DNA from: Mimachlamys varia
Taxonomy: Eukaryota > Mollusca > Bivalvia > Pectinida > Pectinidae
Assembly (NCBI GenBank): GCA_947623455.1
Contig: OX392540.1
Span: forward strand, 7,209,432-7,273,431
DNA length: 64,000 nt
Direction: 5' to 3'
Made by a program: the position numbers and the translations under genes. How positions within the stretch are numbered: position 1 is the stretch's first letter; each line of letters opens with the position of its first letter. This document shows, in pieces, positions 40,320 to 51,990 of the stretch. The notes under the pieces are model-generated. The model had not been told where the DNA came from. It ran no database searches and was given only the letters and a program-made list of their open reading frames with translations.

Positions 40320-43234
40320 CTACAGATTGACTGGGGGACAGGTGACTGCCTGAGCAGTGACAAGAGGACCCAGAGAATACAATCCATCAGAATGGGAGGA
40401 AAGCGATCGAAGATAAAAATCAGCAAAAGTATTCTTGCCTCTCCAAAAGGCAGATGCCATAACCTCATTAAATGAGGTGCCATTGAAAAGGGCCCAAGAT
40501 GCTGAAAGAGCCCTTAGCTCATGCGCCCTTACCCGAACACTGTCACGTGTTTCAGAACTGGACCCCTCATAGGCTTTCCTGATGATGTCACAGATCCACC
40601 TAGAAATGGTCTGAGACGATATGTCGGACTGCCTTGACTTAATGGGCAAGAACAGACGGGATCTGGGACCCCGCCGCCCCCCTTAGTTTTATCAAGATAA
40701 AACTTCAAAGCCCTACAAGGACAGAGCAACAAATCTTGATCATCTGAACCAGAGACACCCTTTAAGGAAGGAATCTTAATAGGATCTGGTGAGAAACTTG
40801 GGACCTGATTCTTAGCCAGGAAAGAAGGATCAGTGATAAGGGTAACCAAAGAATAATCTCGGGACCACCTGAGACAAGAAGGAGAAGACGAAAGTGCATG
40901 GATTTCACTTCTCCGTCTACCAGAAGCAAGTGCAATGAGAAACACTGTTTTCCAGGTAAGGAACTTGACTGAAGCTGAAGCCATAGGTTCATAAGGAAAC
41001 TTAGTTAGAGTCTCCAACACCAAAGCCAAATCCCACTGGGGTGTCAATAGTCTAACTCTAGGCTTCTCTAAGGAGAAAGACCTCAGAAGATTAGAAATGG
41101 TGGGACATGTTCCAACCTCAGAACGACCCCTGTAGGATAAGACGTTGGCTATGGCTGAACGATAGCCTCGAATTGTACTCGGAGCTAATTCCTTAACTTT
41201 AAAGAGGTAAAGGAAAAACTCGGCTATCGATTGAAGAGAGGCACAGAGTGGATCAATCTTCCTGCTGTTACACCAACTGCAGAAAGATGACCATCTGGAC
41301 TCATAGATGGCAGATGAGGAAGATCGAATTGACCTCGTGATGCCATCGGTAACCTCTGCAGAAAAGCCTGCCTGCAAGAGGGAGACCGAGATAGCCTCCA
41401 CGCGTGAAGGTGGAGGCGTTCCGGATTCTGATGAAACTGCCTGGATTTTGGCTGGCTGAGAAGATTCCACCTGGCTGGTGCTATCAAGAGGACTGAGCAA
41501 TCGTGCTCCCTGACCTTCTGTAGCACCCTGCCCAGGAGATTGAAGGGTGGGAAGGCATATGCCAACAGACCCTCCCAGCTCAGAGACAGGGAATCTACCT
41601 CCCAAGCCATTGGGTCTGGAACTGGGGACACAAACGTCTGAATTTGAAACTTCAGGGCTGTGGCAAACAGATCCACTAGAGGAGTCTCCCATGTCATGCA
41701 GATGGCCTTGAATATAGACTTGTTCAAGGTCCATTCTGTGATGACTGGACTCTGTGACCTGGACAGAGTGTCTGCTAACACATTCAAGTGCCCTGGCAGA
41801 TGCCTCACTGTGAGGGACAGTCCCATAGTCTGGCACAGAAGAAGAATCTTGATTGTGAGGGCACACAGCTTGTGAGACTTTGTGCCCCCCTGATTCTCCA
41901 AATAAGCCACTACTGTTGCATTGTCTGTAGCCAGACAAATGGACTGACCCTGAAGCCAATGACGCAGGGACTGAATGGCTAGCAGAACTGCTCTCATCTC
42001 CAGCACATTGATGTGCTCCTGGAGTTGATCTCCCCTCCAGACCCCTGACCGACACTGACCGTTGAGGTAGGCACCCCAACCTGTCATTGATGCGTCCGTG
42101 TACAGAGTAACTGTAGGGGAAGATCTCCGAAGAGAGACGCCCTTCAGAATATTGCTCTCTGAAGCCCACCACATGGCCGAAGCCTTGACGGATGCTTCCA
42201 AAGGAATCTGAATGTCCCACTGAAGGGATGCCGGATTCCATTTGGACAAGAGAAACATTTGAAGAGGTCTTATATGGAGTCGACCCAACGGCACAACATC
42301 CGAAAGGGAATTGAGGAATCCGAGAAGCCTCAAAAACCACCTGACCTGAATTGAGTCCAAACTGTTGAGCAGAAGAACCAACTCCCTGGCCTTCTGGAAC
42401 TTGGACTGGGGAGGAAGAACAAGGCCCCGATCCGTAAGGAAACGGTTGCCCAGGAAGACAAAATCCTGGGAGGGAATGACCTCCGATTTCTCCCGGGAAG
42501 GTATAAAACCTAGGCGAAAGAGTGTTGCCAAGACCGATCTGGTGCTGCAACTCAGAGAATCTGGGTTTAAATGCAGCATCAGCGAGTCGTCGAAATAAAT
42601 ATGGATGTCTACTCCGCGACTGTGTAGATAGCCCACCACCACCTGCAGGAGCTTGGTGAAAACCAAGGGAGCAGTGGTCAGACCAAAGGGCATGGCCTTG
42701 AACTGGAACACTTTGCCCTGAGACGTGAATCTCAGGTATTTCCTGACCGATTTCTTTATCGGTATATGGAAATAAGCGTCCTTGAGGTCGATAGAGGTCG
42801 CCCACATGCCTGGTACTACTGAAGCCAGAATGCCTCGAGGAGTCTCCATTTTGAAGTGGGGCGAGTCCACATGCTTGTTGAAGGCACTTAGGTCTATGAT
42901 TGGACGCCAGGCCCCGGATTTTTTCTTGACAAGAAACATCCGTGAGTAAAAGCCTGGCGTCCAATGAGACCGAGGAACCTCCTCCACCGCACCCTTGATT
43001 AACAAGGCATTGACCTCGTCTAGGAGGGCCTGAGCCTTCTCCTGGTCGCCTGGTGGAGGAAAGAAGATGGGATCTATGGAAAGAGGGGGGTCCCGCAAAA
43101 GGGGGATACCTAGACCCTCGGAAACCACTGAAATTGCCCACTTGTCCTTGGTAACTTCCTGCCACTCTGGAAGGAAGTGGGATAAACGACCGCCTACTGG
43201 AAGGTCTTGCTTTGGAAGCTCGAGGCCTGCCCAT
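40320..43234 (-). pseudogene. DIRS tyrosine recombinase, frame broken near the end
   Basis: This gene would integrate the circular DNA. The frame opens after the gag stop (TTG 43285, first ATG 43234) and runs to 40529; the true C-terminus is in another frame ending at 40320. The recombinase part starts near 41330: an N-terminal helical domain with IYESRW and STIRGYRSAIA, then the catalytic domain. Arginine I lies in SGRRRSEIH (codons about 40911-40919). HELR (His at 40521-40523), a Trp in AFWRG, and the nucleophile Tyr in FYLRSL (40413-40415) lie after the break. The break maps near the C6 run at 40677-40682 and fits a missing base there. All four catalytic motifs survive, so an assembly error is possible. 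Codons above about 41330 mostly overlap RT. Confidence 0.88.
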
Positions 43235-43398
43235 GGATCGTCTTCTAGAGTGGACAAGGGACAAGGAGGGACCGAGGGACTGCAAGAGTCAGGAACTCTG
43301 CCCCTTCTTACCCAGATTCTTCTTGCCTCCCCTTCCCCCCCTGTGACTCTGACCGCCACGTCCCCGGGAAGAGTGCCCACCGCGAATAGCTGTGGCAA
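41224..43398 (-). CDS. DIRS reverse transcriptase / RNase H, copy 2 (intact)
   Basis: The 724-codon translation is identical to that of the gene at 163-2337: RT with YFDD at residues 268-271, RNase H with Asp435/Glu467/Asp492/Asp543, and the DLFAT...YAFPPF methyltransferase-like tail. The frame opens at 43449, just after an in-frame TAG, and has no ATG upstream of RT. It overlaps gag by about 160 bp at one end and the recombinase frame at the other. Relative to gag it is +1; the recombinase frame is -1 relative to it. Its complete conservation while gag and YR each carry a one-base break suggests the breaks are very recent or artefactual. Confidence 0.93.
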   Translation of the reverse strand: MPQLFAVGTLPGDVAVRVTGGEGEARRIWVRRGRVPDSCSPSVPPCPLSTLEDDPWAGLELPKQDLPVGGRLSHFLPEWQEVTKDKWAISVVSEGLGIPLLRDPPLSIDPIFFPPPGDQEKAQALLDEVNALLIKGAVEEVPRSHWTPGFYSRMFLVKKKSGAWRPIIDLSAFNKHVDSPHFKMETPRGILASVVPGMWATSIDLKDAYFHIPIKKSVRKYLRFTSQGKVFQFKAMPFGLTTAPLVFTKLLQVVVGYLHSRGVDIHIYFDDSLMLHLNPDSLSCSTRSVLATLFRLGFIPSREKSEVIPSQDFVFLGNRFLTDRGLVLPPQSKFQKARELVLLLNSLDSIQVRWFLRLLGFLNSLSDVVPLGRLHIRPLQMFLLSKWNPASLQWDIQIPLEASVKASAMWWASESNILKGVSLRRSSPTVTLYTDASMTGWGAYLNGQCRSGVWRGDQLQEHINVLEMRAVLLAIQSLRHWLQGQSICLATDNATVVAYLENQGGTKSHKLCALTIKILLLCQTMGLSLTVRHLPGHLNVLADTLSRSQSPVITEWTLNKSIFKAICMTWETPLVDLFATALKFQIQTFVSPVPDPMAWEVDSLSLSWEGLLAYAFPPFNLLGRVLQKVREHDCSVLLIAPARWNLLSQPKSRQFHQNPERLHLHAWRLSRSPSCRQAFLQRLPMASRGQFDLPHLPSMSPDGHLSAVGVTAGRLIHSVPLFNR

Positions 43399-45801
43399 CA
43401 GGAAGCTGAACCTGAGGCTGAGCTGTCTGTGTACTCTTCTTAGGTTTACCTAGTCGCTGCACCCGACTAGGTTTAGGCTTAGCCCTAAGCTTCTCAAGCC
43501 GGGCTGAAGCCGCCTTGTCATTATTGACTCTGTCCATGACAGAGGTGAGAACACCTCCGAACATTTCCGAGCCAGACAAGGGAGCGGTCATAAGGTCCGA
43601 AATAAATGGCTCACCGACAGTCAGTCTGGGCTTCAGAACTGAAGCGCGGCGAGCCAGGATGAAGTCAGCCAAAACAGCCAGAATGAGCGCGGTCCCATCC
43701 ATGTGAGCCCGGTTCATGGCCTTGCTGAGTTCAGCCAAGAGCTTAGTCTTGTTAGGTAGACTTTCCTCAGCACGAGAAGAGGCTACAAGCAATGCAGAGG
43801 AAAAGGAATCTGCATAAGCCAGCACATGAATGGCAAGGCGAAGCAGTCTTTCCATCCGACTATGCTCTTTAGGAGTCAAATGAACAAAGTCATTTGATCT
43901 CCCAGGCCAGCGATGGTCCAAAATGAGATCCACCTTGGCCGTGTTCGGTTCAATGGAGGGATCATGAACAGCATATCGAGCAGGACTGAACCCCTCGATA
44001 TCGCTCACCCCCAACAGTAAGCCAGAAAGGTCCTGCTTTCTATTAGCAGAACCCTTGGCCTGCAGAACCTTTTGTATCTGGGCCAATGCTGAGGAGACCA
44101 TAGTCCCCTCAGCCAGTGACCTACCTGATGCCCTAGCCTCAGGTTCCGAAGGAAGAAAGGCACTTAAAGTAGAAGTCCTTTCGGGGAGACCTGAAGCAGA
44201 AGGGGGTGGACAAAACTCCACTCCCAAGAGGGAAGCAACCTCCAACCGAAGGCTGCGAAAGGAATCCAGATTCCTCTCAGCCTGGGAAGCTGCAAGACAT
44301 GACTCTGTGTCAGGAGGGTCAGCCTCAGAGTCTGAAGACTCTTGAAAAGAACCCTCAGGTGGAAGTGATGGGAGCCAAGAGCGAGTCTCTGCTTCAACAT
44401 CAGAACCAGCATCCAAAGACAGAGTGTCACCATCAGGAAAAGTCTGTTGACCCACACCCTCAACCTCCGACTCTTCACAATCCATTTCCTCAGCCTCATC
44501 ATGATCTGACTGAGAAAACTGGCCCAAACTAGAGGTGAGACTAGACACCATCTGGTCAGGAACCTCTGTTCTTCGACACTTGGAGGCAGAAGAAAGGCCA
44601 GCACTAAGATCTGAAAAGTTAACTCTGCGCTTAGCTCCACGGGAAAGCTTACGAGTTTCAGCCAAAACCTTAGAGGGACGGTGAACCCTCTTAGATTTGT
44701 GAAGATGTGAGCGAGAAGGGGGGGGGGACCCAACTCAACACCAGGCTGATGACAGAGGGTTGAGGGACCCCAAGGTTGACCTGAGTAACCTAACGGGGTC
44801 TGACCATATGCAGAATATGGATATCCCACAGGCTGGGATGGGCCCCAGTATTGGCCATGGCCAGAATACTGGGGAGGAGGCAACATTCCGGAACCCGCAG
44901 GACCATGAAATGAATTGCCTCCTACTGGAGACCTGCCTGGCAAATAAGGCTGATAATGGCCGAAATTGACAGAAGACTGCAAATTACCACCAAACCCAGG
45001 TGCAGACTGATGGTAGGGGTAAGGTGGGGGATGCCCTGGAGCACCCATAAAACCCACCGAGCCAGGAGCTCTAACTGGTGGAGGACCAGATAGCGGCGAG
45101 GTGAACCTAGGAACCGAAGGATATAATACCCTGGTACCTGTACCCGACACAGGGCAAGGAAGACTGACGCCTGAGAATGGGAATGAGCCACTCTCATCTC
45201 CTAGTGCAGCCTCTCCAGTGTAACCGTAAAAACTGGCAGTACCAGCCGGCCGACTGTCAGTGGGTACACCGGCACCCCTCAATGGGGCCCGGGTCGCTTG
45301 ACTGGCCTGTTCGGTAGCCATTCCGCTAACGGAATTGGTACCCGGACACTCGCTCTCTTCGACCTCCAAAGAAATTCCCGGGTGAGTGCCCCTCTGATGC
45401 ACAATAGGAGACCCAAAAGGCCCTATTGCCACAGAAGTAGGTACGTGAATAGGATCCTCTGTAGCCATAGAGGACCTACCACTTTGAGGCAATATCACAT
45501 CCCCCTCAGGGGGTAAAATAGCCTCACTGCCAGGTGGAAGGCTGACAACAGCTCCACTCTGGGCTTTAGGGTGACGTTTACTGTCTGCCCCAGACTTAAC
45601 AACCCTTCTACGGGTGCAAGACATATGGGACAGCACCTTGTCCCACATAGTGTTGGACCATGTCAAACACACGGAACACGTACTGTCCCGGGAGCAGTCT
45701 CGGCAGGAGGAACAGGAGTCATGATCATCCCCCTCAAGGATGACATGACCACAGTCTCCTGCACGAGTTTTAATACAAGAAGCAAGCTTCTTACCTTTCA
45801 T
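43289..45801 (-). pseudogene. DIRS Gag-like ORF1, frameshifted copy
   Basis: It starts at the same ATG (45801) with the same Cys-rich N-terminus and Gly/Pro/Tyr-rich segment as the gene at 2228-4741. At about residue 358 the run of G on the plus strand (44718-44727) has 10 bases instead of 11, and the reading frame changes. The shifted frame runs on to 44164 with a meaningless Leu-rich tail. The correct frame continues from the tract to 43289 with the conserved helical region and RGG tail. Two amino-acid differences from copy 1 are visible (Pro for Leu in the GQT-GYSG segment; Ser for Gly in the LAEL-KAMN segment). The homopolymer indel may be real or a consensus error. Confidence 0.88.
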
Positions 45802-46239
45802 ACTGCTTTGCGGGCAGCGACCAGCAAACGAAAAAATTCACGCAAAATATCGAGTGAAAAAATCACCGATAAAATTACGTAGAAACGTCCCGTAAACTGA
45901 AAATGAAATACAAAAACAGTAAAGGACGTAAAACACTTAACAAAACAAGTTGACAGAACCAAACGGTAGAAAAAGACGTGAAAAATAGACACCGAAATGG
46001 CCTACTAGACAGCGGTACCGTAGCGAGACAGTCCACGTGTCCGGTAAAAACCCGACACAAAAAGACGAAATACGACACAAAAACGGACTGACAATTCAAA
46101 CGAAGTTGAAAAACCTGTCAACAAATATCAAATGAACAAATTGCAACTACAATGGAACAGAAAAACTAATTAAATATAAAGAAAATCCTGAAACCAAAAG
46201 GCAAGTCGAATCCAACGGGATAGATGAAGGCTGCCATAA
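45802..46239 (-). other. 5' leader of DIRS copy 2
   Basis: This is noncoding sequence between the gag ATG and the inverted repeat, identical in content to the leader of copy 1. It is A-rich on the plus strand. No convincing promoter element or conserved ORF is seen. Confidence 0.55.
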
Positions 46240-46379
46240 GCGGAAGTGAGGTTATTGGGCTTGCGCGGTGCGTTCGTACCAAGCATTAAGGGGCCTCTTA
46301 CGGGATATTTATTTTCATTTTTTGTTATGTAAATTATGGGCTGCCGGAGGGATAACGCTATTGTCTATATGGTGGTGAG
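46240..46379 (-). repeat. 5' terminal inverted repeat of DIRS copy 2
   Basis: These 140 bp are the exact reverse complement of 39899-40038. The following 16 bp (46380-46395) are specific to this end. The outer 40 bp (46356-46395) are represented in the ICR at 40144-40183. Confidence 0.95.
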
Positions 46380-46589
46380 CTATTATTGAAATAAACTGGG
46401 GACACTAGTTTATATGTTGTACAGTATCTGGAGACATTAGTATATATGTTGTACAGTATCAGGGGACACTAGTAAATATGTTGTACAGTATCTGGGGACA
46501 TTAGTATATATGTTGTACAGTATCTGGGGACATTAGTATATATGTTGTACAGTATCTTGGGACACTAGTATATATGTTGTACAGTATCT

Positions 46590-49500
46590 GGGGACATAAG
46601 TATATATGTTGTACAGTATCTGGGGACACTAGTATATATGTTGTACAGTATCTGGGGACATTAGTATATATGTTGTACAGTATCTTGGGACACTAGTATA
46701 TATGTTGTACAATATCTGGGGACACTAGTATATATGTTGTACAGTATCTGGGGACATTATCATATATGTTGTATAGTATCTGGGGACATTAGTATATATG
46801 TTGTACAGTATCTGGGGACATTAGTATATATGTTGTATAGTATCTGTGGACATTAGTATATATGTTGTACAGTATCTGGGGACACTAGTATATATGTTGT
46901 ACAGTATCTGGGGACATTAGTATATATGTTGTACAGTATCTGGGTACATAGTTTAGTATATATGTTGTACAGTATCTGGGGACATTAGTATATATGTTGT
47001 ACAGTATCTGGGGACACTAGTATATATGTTGTACAGTATCTGGGGACACTAGTATATATGTTGTACAGTATCTGGGGACATTAGTCAATATGTTGTACAG
47101 TATCTGGGACATTAGTATATATGTTGTACAGTATCTGGGGACACTAGTATATATGTTGTACAGTATCTGGGGACATTAGTATATATGTTGTACAGTATCT
47201 GGGGACACTAGTAAATATGTTGTACAGTATCTGGTGACACTAGTATATATGTTGTACAGTATCTGGGGACATTAGTATATATGTTGTACAGTATCTGGGG
47301 ACATAGTATATATGTTGTACAGTATCTGGGGACACTAGTATATATGTTGTACAGTATCTGGGGACATTAGTATATATGTTGTACAGTATCTGGGGACATT
47401 AGTTTATATGTTGTACAGTATCTGGGGACACTAGAATATATGTTGTACAGTATCTGGGGACATTAGTATATATGTTGTACAGTATCTGGGGACACTAGTA
47501 TATATGTTGTACAGTATCTGGGGACATTAGTATATATGTTGTACAGTATCTGGTGATACTAGTATAGATGTTGTACAGTATCTGGGGACATTAGTATATA
47601 TGTTGTACAGTATCTGGTGACACTAGTATATATGTTGTACAGTATCTGGGGACACTAGTATATATGTTGTACAGTATTTGGGGACACTAGTAGATATGTT
47701 GTACAGTATCTGGGGACATTAGTATATATGTTGTACAGTATCTGGGGACATTAGTATATATGTTGTACAATATCTGGGGATATTAGTATATATGTTGTAC
47801 AGTATCTGGGGACATTAGTATATATGTTGTACAGTATCTGGGGACATTAGTATATATGTTGTACAGTATCTGGGGACATTAGTATATATGTTGTACAGTA
47901 TCTGGGGACATTAGTATAGATGTTGTACAGTATCTGGGGACATTAGTATATATGTTGTACAGTATCTGGGGACATTAGTATATATGTTGTACAGTGTCTG
48001 GGGACACTAGTATATATGTTGTACAGTATCTGGTGACACTAGTATATATGTTGTACAGTATCTGGGGACACTAGTATATATGTTGTACAGTATCTGGGGA
48101 CACTAGTAAATATGTTGTACAGTATCTGGGGACATTAGTATATATGTTGTACAGTATCTGGGGACATTAGTATATATGTTGTACAGTATCTGGGGACATT
48201 AGTATATATGTTGTACAGTATCTGGGGACATTAGTATATATGTTGTACAGTATCTGGGGACATTAGTATATATGTTGTACAGTATCTGGGGACACTAGTA
48301 TATATGCTGTACAGTATCTGGGGACACTAGTATATATGTTGTACAGTATCTGGGGACATTAGTATATATGTTGTACAGTATCTGGGGACACTAGTATATA
48401 TGCTGTACAGTATCTGGGGACATTAGTATATATGTTGTACAGTATCTGGGGACATTAGTATATATGTTGTACAGTATCTGGGGACACTAGTATATATGTT
48501 GTACAGTATCTGGGGACACTAGTATATATGTTGTACAGTATCTGGGGACATTAGTATATATGTAGTACAGTATCTGGGGACATTAGTATATATGTTGTAC
48601 AGTATCTGGTGACACTAGTATATATGTTGTACAGTATCTGGGGACACTAGTATATATGTTGTACAGTATTTGGTGACACTAGTATATATGTTGTACAGTA
48701 TCTGGGGACATAAGTATATATGTTGTACAGTATCTGGAGACATTAGTATATATGTTGTACAGTATCTGGAGACATTAGTATATATGTTGTACAGTATCTG
48801 GAGACATTAGTATATATGTTGTACAGTATCTGGGGACATTAGTATATATGTTGTACAGTATCTGGGGACATTAGTATATATGCTGTACAGCATCTGGGGA
48901 CATAGTATATATGTTGTACAGTATCTGGGGACATTAGTATATATGTTGTACAGTATCTGGGGACATTAGTATATATGTTGTACAGTATCTGGGGACATTA
49001 GTATATATGTTGTACAGTATTTGGGGACATTAGTATATATGCTGTACAGCATCTGGGGACACTAGTATATATGTTGTACAGTATCTGGGGACACTAGTAT
49101 ATATGTTGTACAGTATCTGGGGACATTAGTATATATGTTGTACAGTATCTGGGGACATTAGTATATATGTTGTACAGTATCTAGGGACATTAGTATATAT
49201 GTTGTACAGTATCTGGGGACACTAGTATATATGTTGTACAGTATCTGGGGACATTAGTATATATGTTGTACAGTATCTGGGGACATTAGTATATATGTTG
49301 TACAGTATCTGGGGACATTAGTATATATGTTGTACAGTATCTGGTGACATTTGTATATATGTTGTAGAGTATCTGGAGACACTAGTATATATGTTGTACA
49401 GTATCTGGAGACACTAGTATATATGTTGTACAGTATCTGGGGACATTAGTATATATGTTGTACAGTATCTGGGGACATTAGTGTTTATGTTGTACAGTAT

Positions 49501-51990
49501 CTGGGGACACTAGTGTATATGTTGTACAGTATCTGGAGACATTAGTATATATGTTGTACAGTATCTGGGGACACTAGTATATATGTTGTACAGTATCTGG
49601 GGACACTAGTGTATATGCTGTACAGTATCTGGGGACATTAGTATATATGTTGTACAGTATCTGGGGACACTAGTATATATGTTGTACAGTATCTGGAGAC
49701 ACTAGTATATATGTTGTACAGTATCTGGGGACATTAGTATATATGTTGTACAGTATCTGGGGACACTAGTAAATATGTTGTACAGTATCTGGGGACATTA
49801 GTATATATGTAGTACAGTATCTGGGGACATTAGTATATATGTTGTACAGTATCTGGGGACACTAGTGAATATGTTGTACAGTATCTGGGGACATTAGTAT
49901 ATATGTTGTACAGTATCTGGGGACATTAGTATATATGTTGTACAGTATCTGGGGACATTAGTATAGATGTTGTACAGTATCTGGGGACATTAGTATATAT
50001 GTTGTACAGTATCTGGGGACATTAGTATATATGTTGTACAGTGTCTGGGGACACTAGTATATATGTTGTACAGTATCTGGTGACACTAGTATATATGTTG
50101 TACAGTATCTTGGGACACTAGTATATATGTTGTACAGTATCTGGGGACATTAGTATATATGTTGTACAGTATCTGGGGACACTAGTAAATATGTTGTACA
50201 GTATCTGGGGACATTAGTATATATGTTGTACAGTATCTGGGGACATTAGTATATATGTTGTACAGTATCTGGGGACATAGTATATATGTTGTACAGTATC
50301 TGGGGACATTAGTATATATATGTTGTACAGTATCTGGGGACACTAGTATATATGTAAAAATGTTGTACAGTATCTGGGGACACTAGTATATATGTTTAAA
50401 ATGTATCTGGGGACATTAGTATATATATGTTGTACAGTATCTGGGGACACTAGTATATATGCTGTACAGTATCTGGGGACATTAGTATATATGTTGTACA
50501 GTATCTGGGGACATTAGTATATATGTTGTACAGTATCTGGGGACACTAGTATATATGTTGTACAGTATCTGGGGACACTAGTATATATGTTGTACAGTAT
50601 CTGGGGACATTAGTATATATGTAGTACAGTATCTGGGGACATTATTATATATGTTGTACAGTATCTGGGGACATTAGTATATATGTTGTACAGTATCTGG
50701 TGACACTAGTATATATGTTGTACAGTATCTGGGGACACTAGTATATATGTAGTACAGTATCTGGTGACACTAGTATATATGTTGTACAGTATCTGGGGAC
50801 ATAAGTATATATGTTGTACAGTATCTGGAGACATTAGTATATATGTTGTACAGTATCTGGAGACATTAGTATATATGTTGTACAGTATCTGGAGACATTA
50901 GTATATATGTTGTACAGTATCTGGGGACATTAGTATATATGTTGTACAGTATCTGGGGACATTAGTATATATGCTGTACAGCATCTGGGGACATAGTATA
51001 TATGTTGTACAGTATCTGGGGACATTAGTATATATGTTGTACAGTATCTGGGGACATTAGTATATATGTTGTACAGTATCTGGGGACATTAGTATATATG
51101 TTGTACAGTATCTGGGGACATTAGTATATATGCTGTACAGCATCTGGGGACATAGTATATATGTTGTACAGCATCTGGGGACACTAGTATATATGTTGTA
51201 CAGTATCTGGGGACATTAGTATATATGTTGTACAGTATCTGGGGACATTAGTATATATGTTGTACAGTATCTGGGGACATTAGTATATATGCTGTACAGT
51301 ATCTGGGGACATTAGTATATATGTTGTACAGTATCTGGGGACATAGTATATATGTTGTACAGTATCTGTGGACATTAGTATATATGTTGTACAGTATCTG
51401 GAACATAAGTATATATGTTGTACAGTATCTGGGGACACTAGTATATATGTCGTACAGTATCTGGGGACACTAGTATATATGTTGTACAGTATCTGGGGAC
51501 ACTAGTATATATGTAGTACAGTATCTAGGGACACTAGTATATATGTTGTGCAGTATCTGGGGACATTAGTATATATGTTGTACAGTATCTGGGGACACTA
51601 GTATATATGTTGTACAGTATCTGGGGACACTAGTATATATGTTGTACAGTATCTGGGGACATTAGTTTAGTATATATGTTGTACAGTATCTGGGGACATT
51701 AGTATATATGTATTGTTCAGTATCTGGGGACATTAGTATATATGTTGTACAGTATCTGTGGACATTAGTATATATGTTGTACAGTATCTGGGGACACTAG
51801 TATATATGTTGTACAGTATCTGGTGACACTAGTACATATGTTTTACAGTATCTGGGGACATTAGTATATATGTTGTACAGTATCTGGGGACACTAGTATA
51901 TATATTGTACAGTATCTGGGGACATGGTTTAGTATATATGTTGTACAGTATCTGGGGACATTAGTTTAGTATATATGTTGTACAGTATCT
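46590..51990. repeat. Higher-order repeat A1' (5.4 kb) in array 2
   Basis: This corresponds to 5530-11250 but is 320 bp shorter. The ACATAAG start marker at 46590 recurs at 51991, spacing 5,401 bp instead of 5,721 bp. The next copy (about 51991-57670) is close to full length and matches 11251-16930. Confidence 0.78.

Larger units (their letters stand above)
39860..46395 (-). mobile_element. DIRS1-type tyrosine-recombinase retrotransposon, copy 2 (complete, 6,536 bp)
   Basis: All parts of a DIRS1 element are present on the minus strand: 5' end and inverted repeat (46240-46395), leader, gag, RT/RNase H, YR, internal complementary region (40089-40183), and 3' inverted repeat with a 39-bp unique end (39860-40038). 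There are no LTRs, aspartic protease or DDE integrase. The inverted repeats are 140/140 identical, arguing for a young insertion. gag and YR each carry a one-base frame break at a homopolymer, so this copy appears non-autonomous unless the breaks are consensus errors. Satellite flanks it on both sides with only the CT shared. Confidence 0.96.

Noticed and set aside
39860..46395. LTR retrotransposon or endogenous retrovirus
   Set aside because: There are no direct long terminal repeats, protease, integrase or envelope. Inverted repeats, an ICR and a tyrosine recombinase identify a DIRS element.
39860..46395. PAT/Ngaro-type element
   Set aside because: Those have split direct repeats; here the termini are inverted and the ICR matches both ends.
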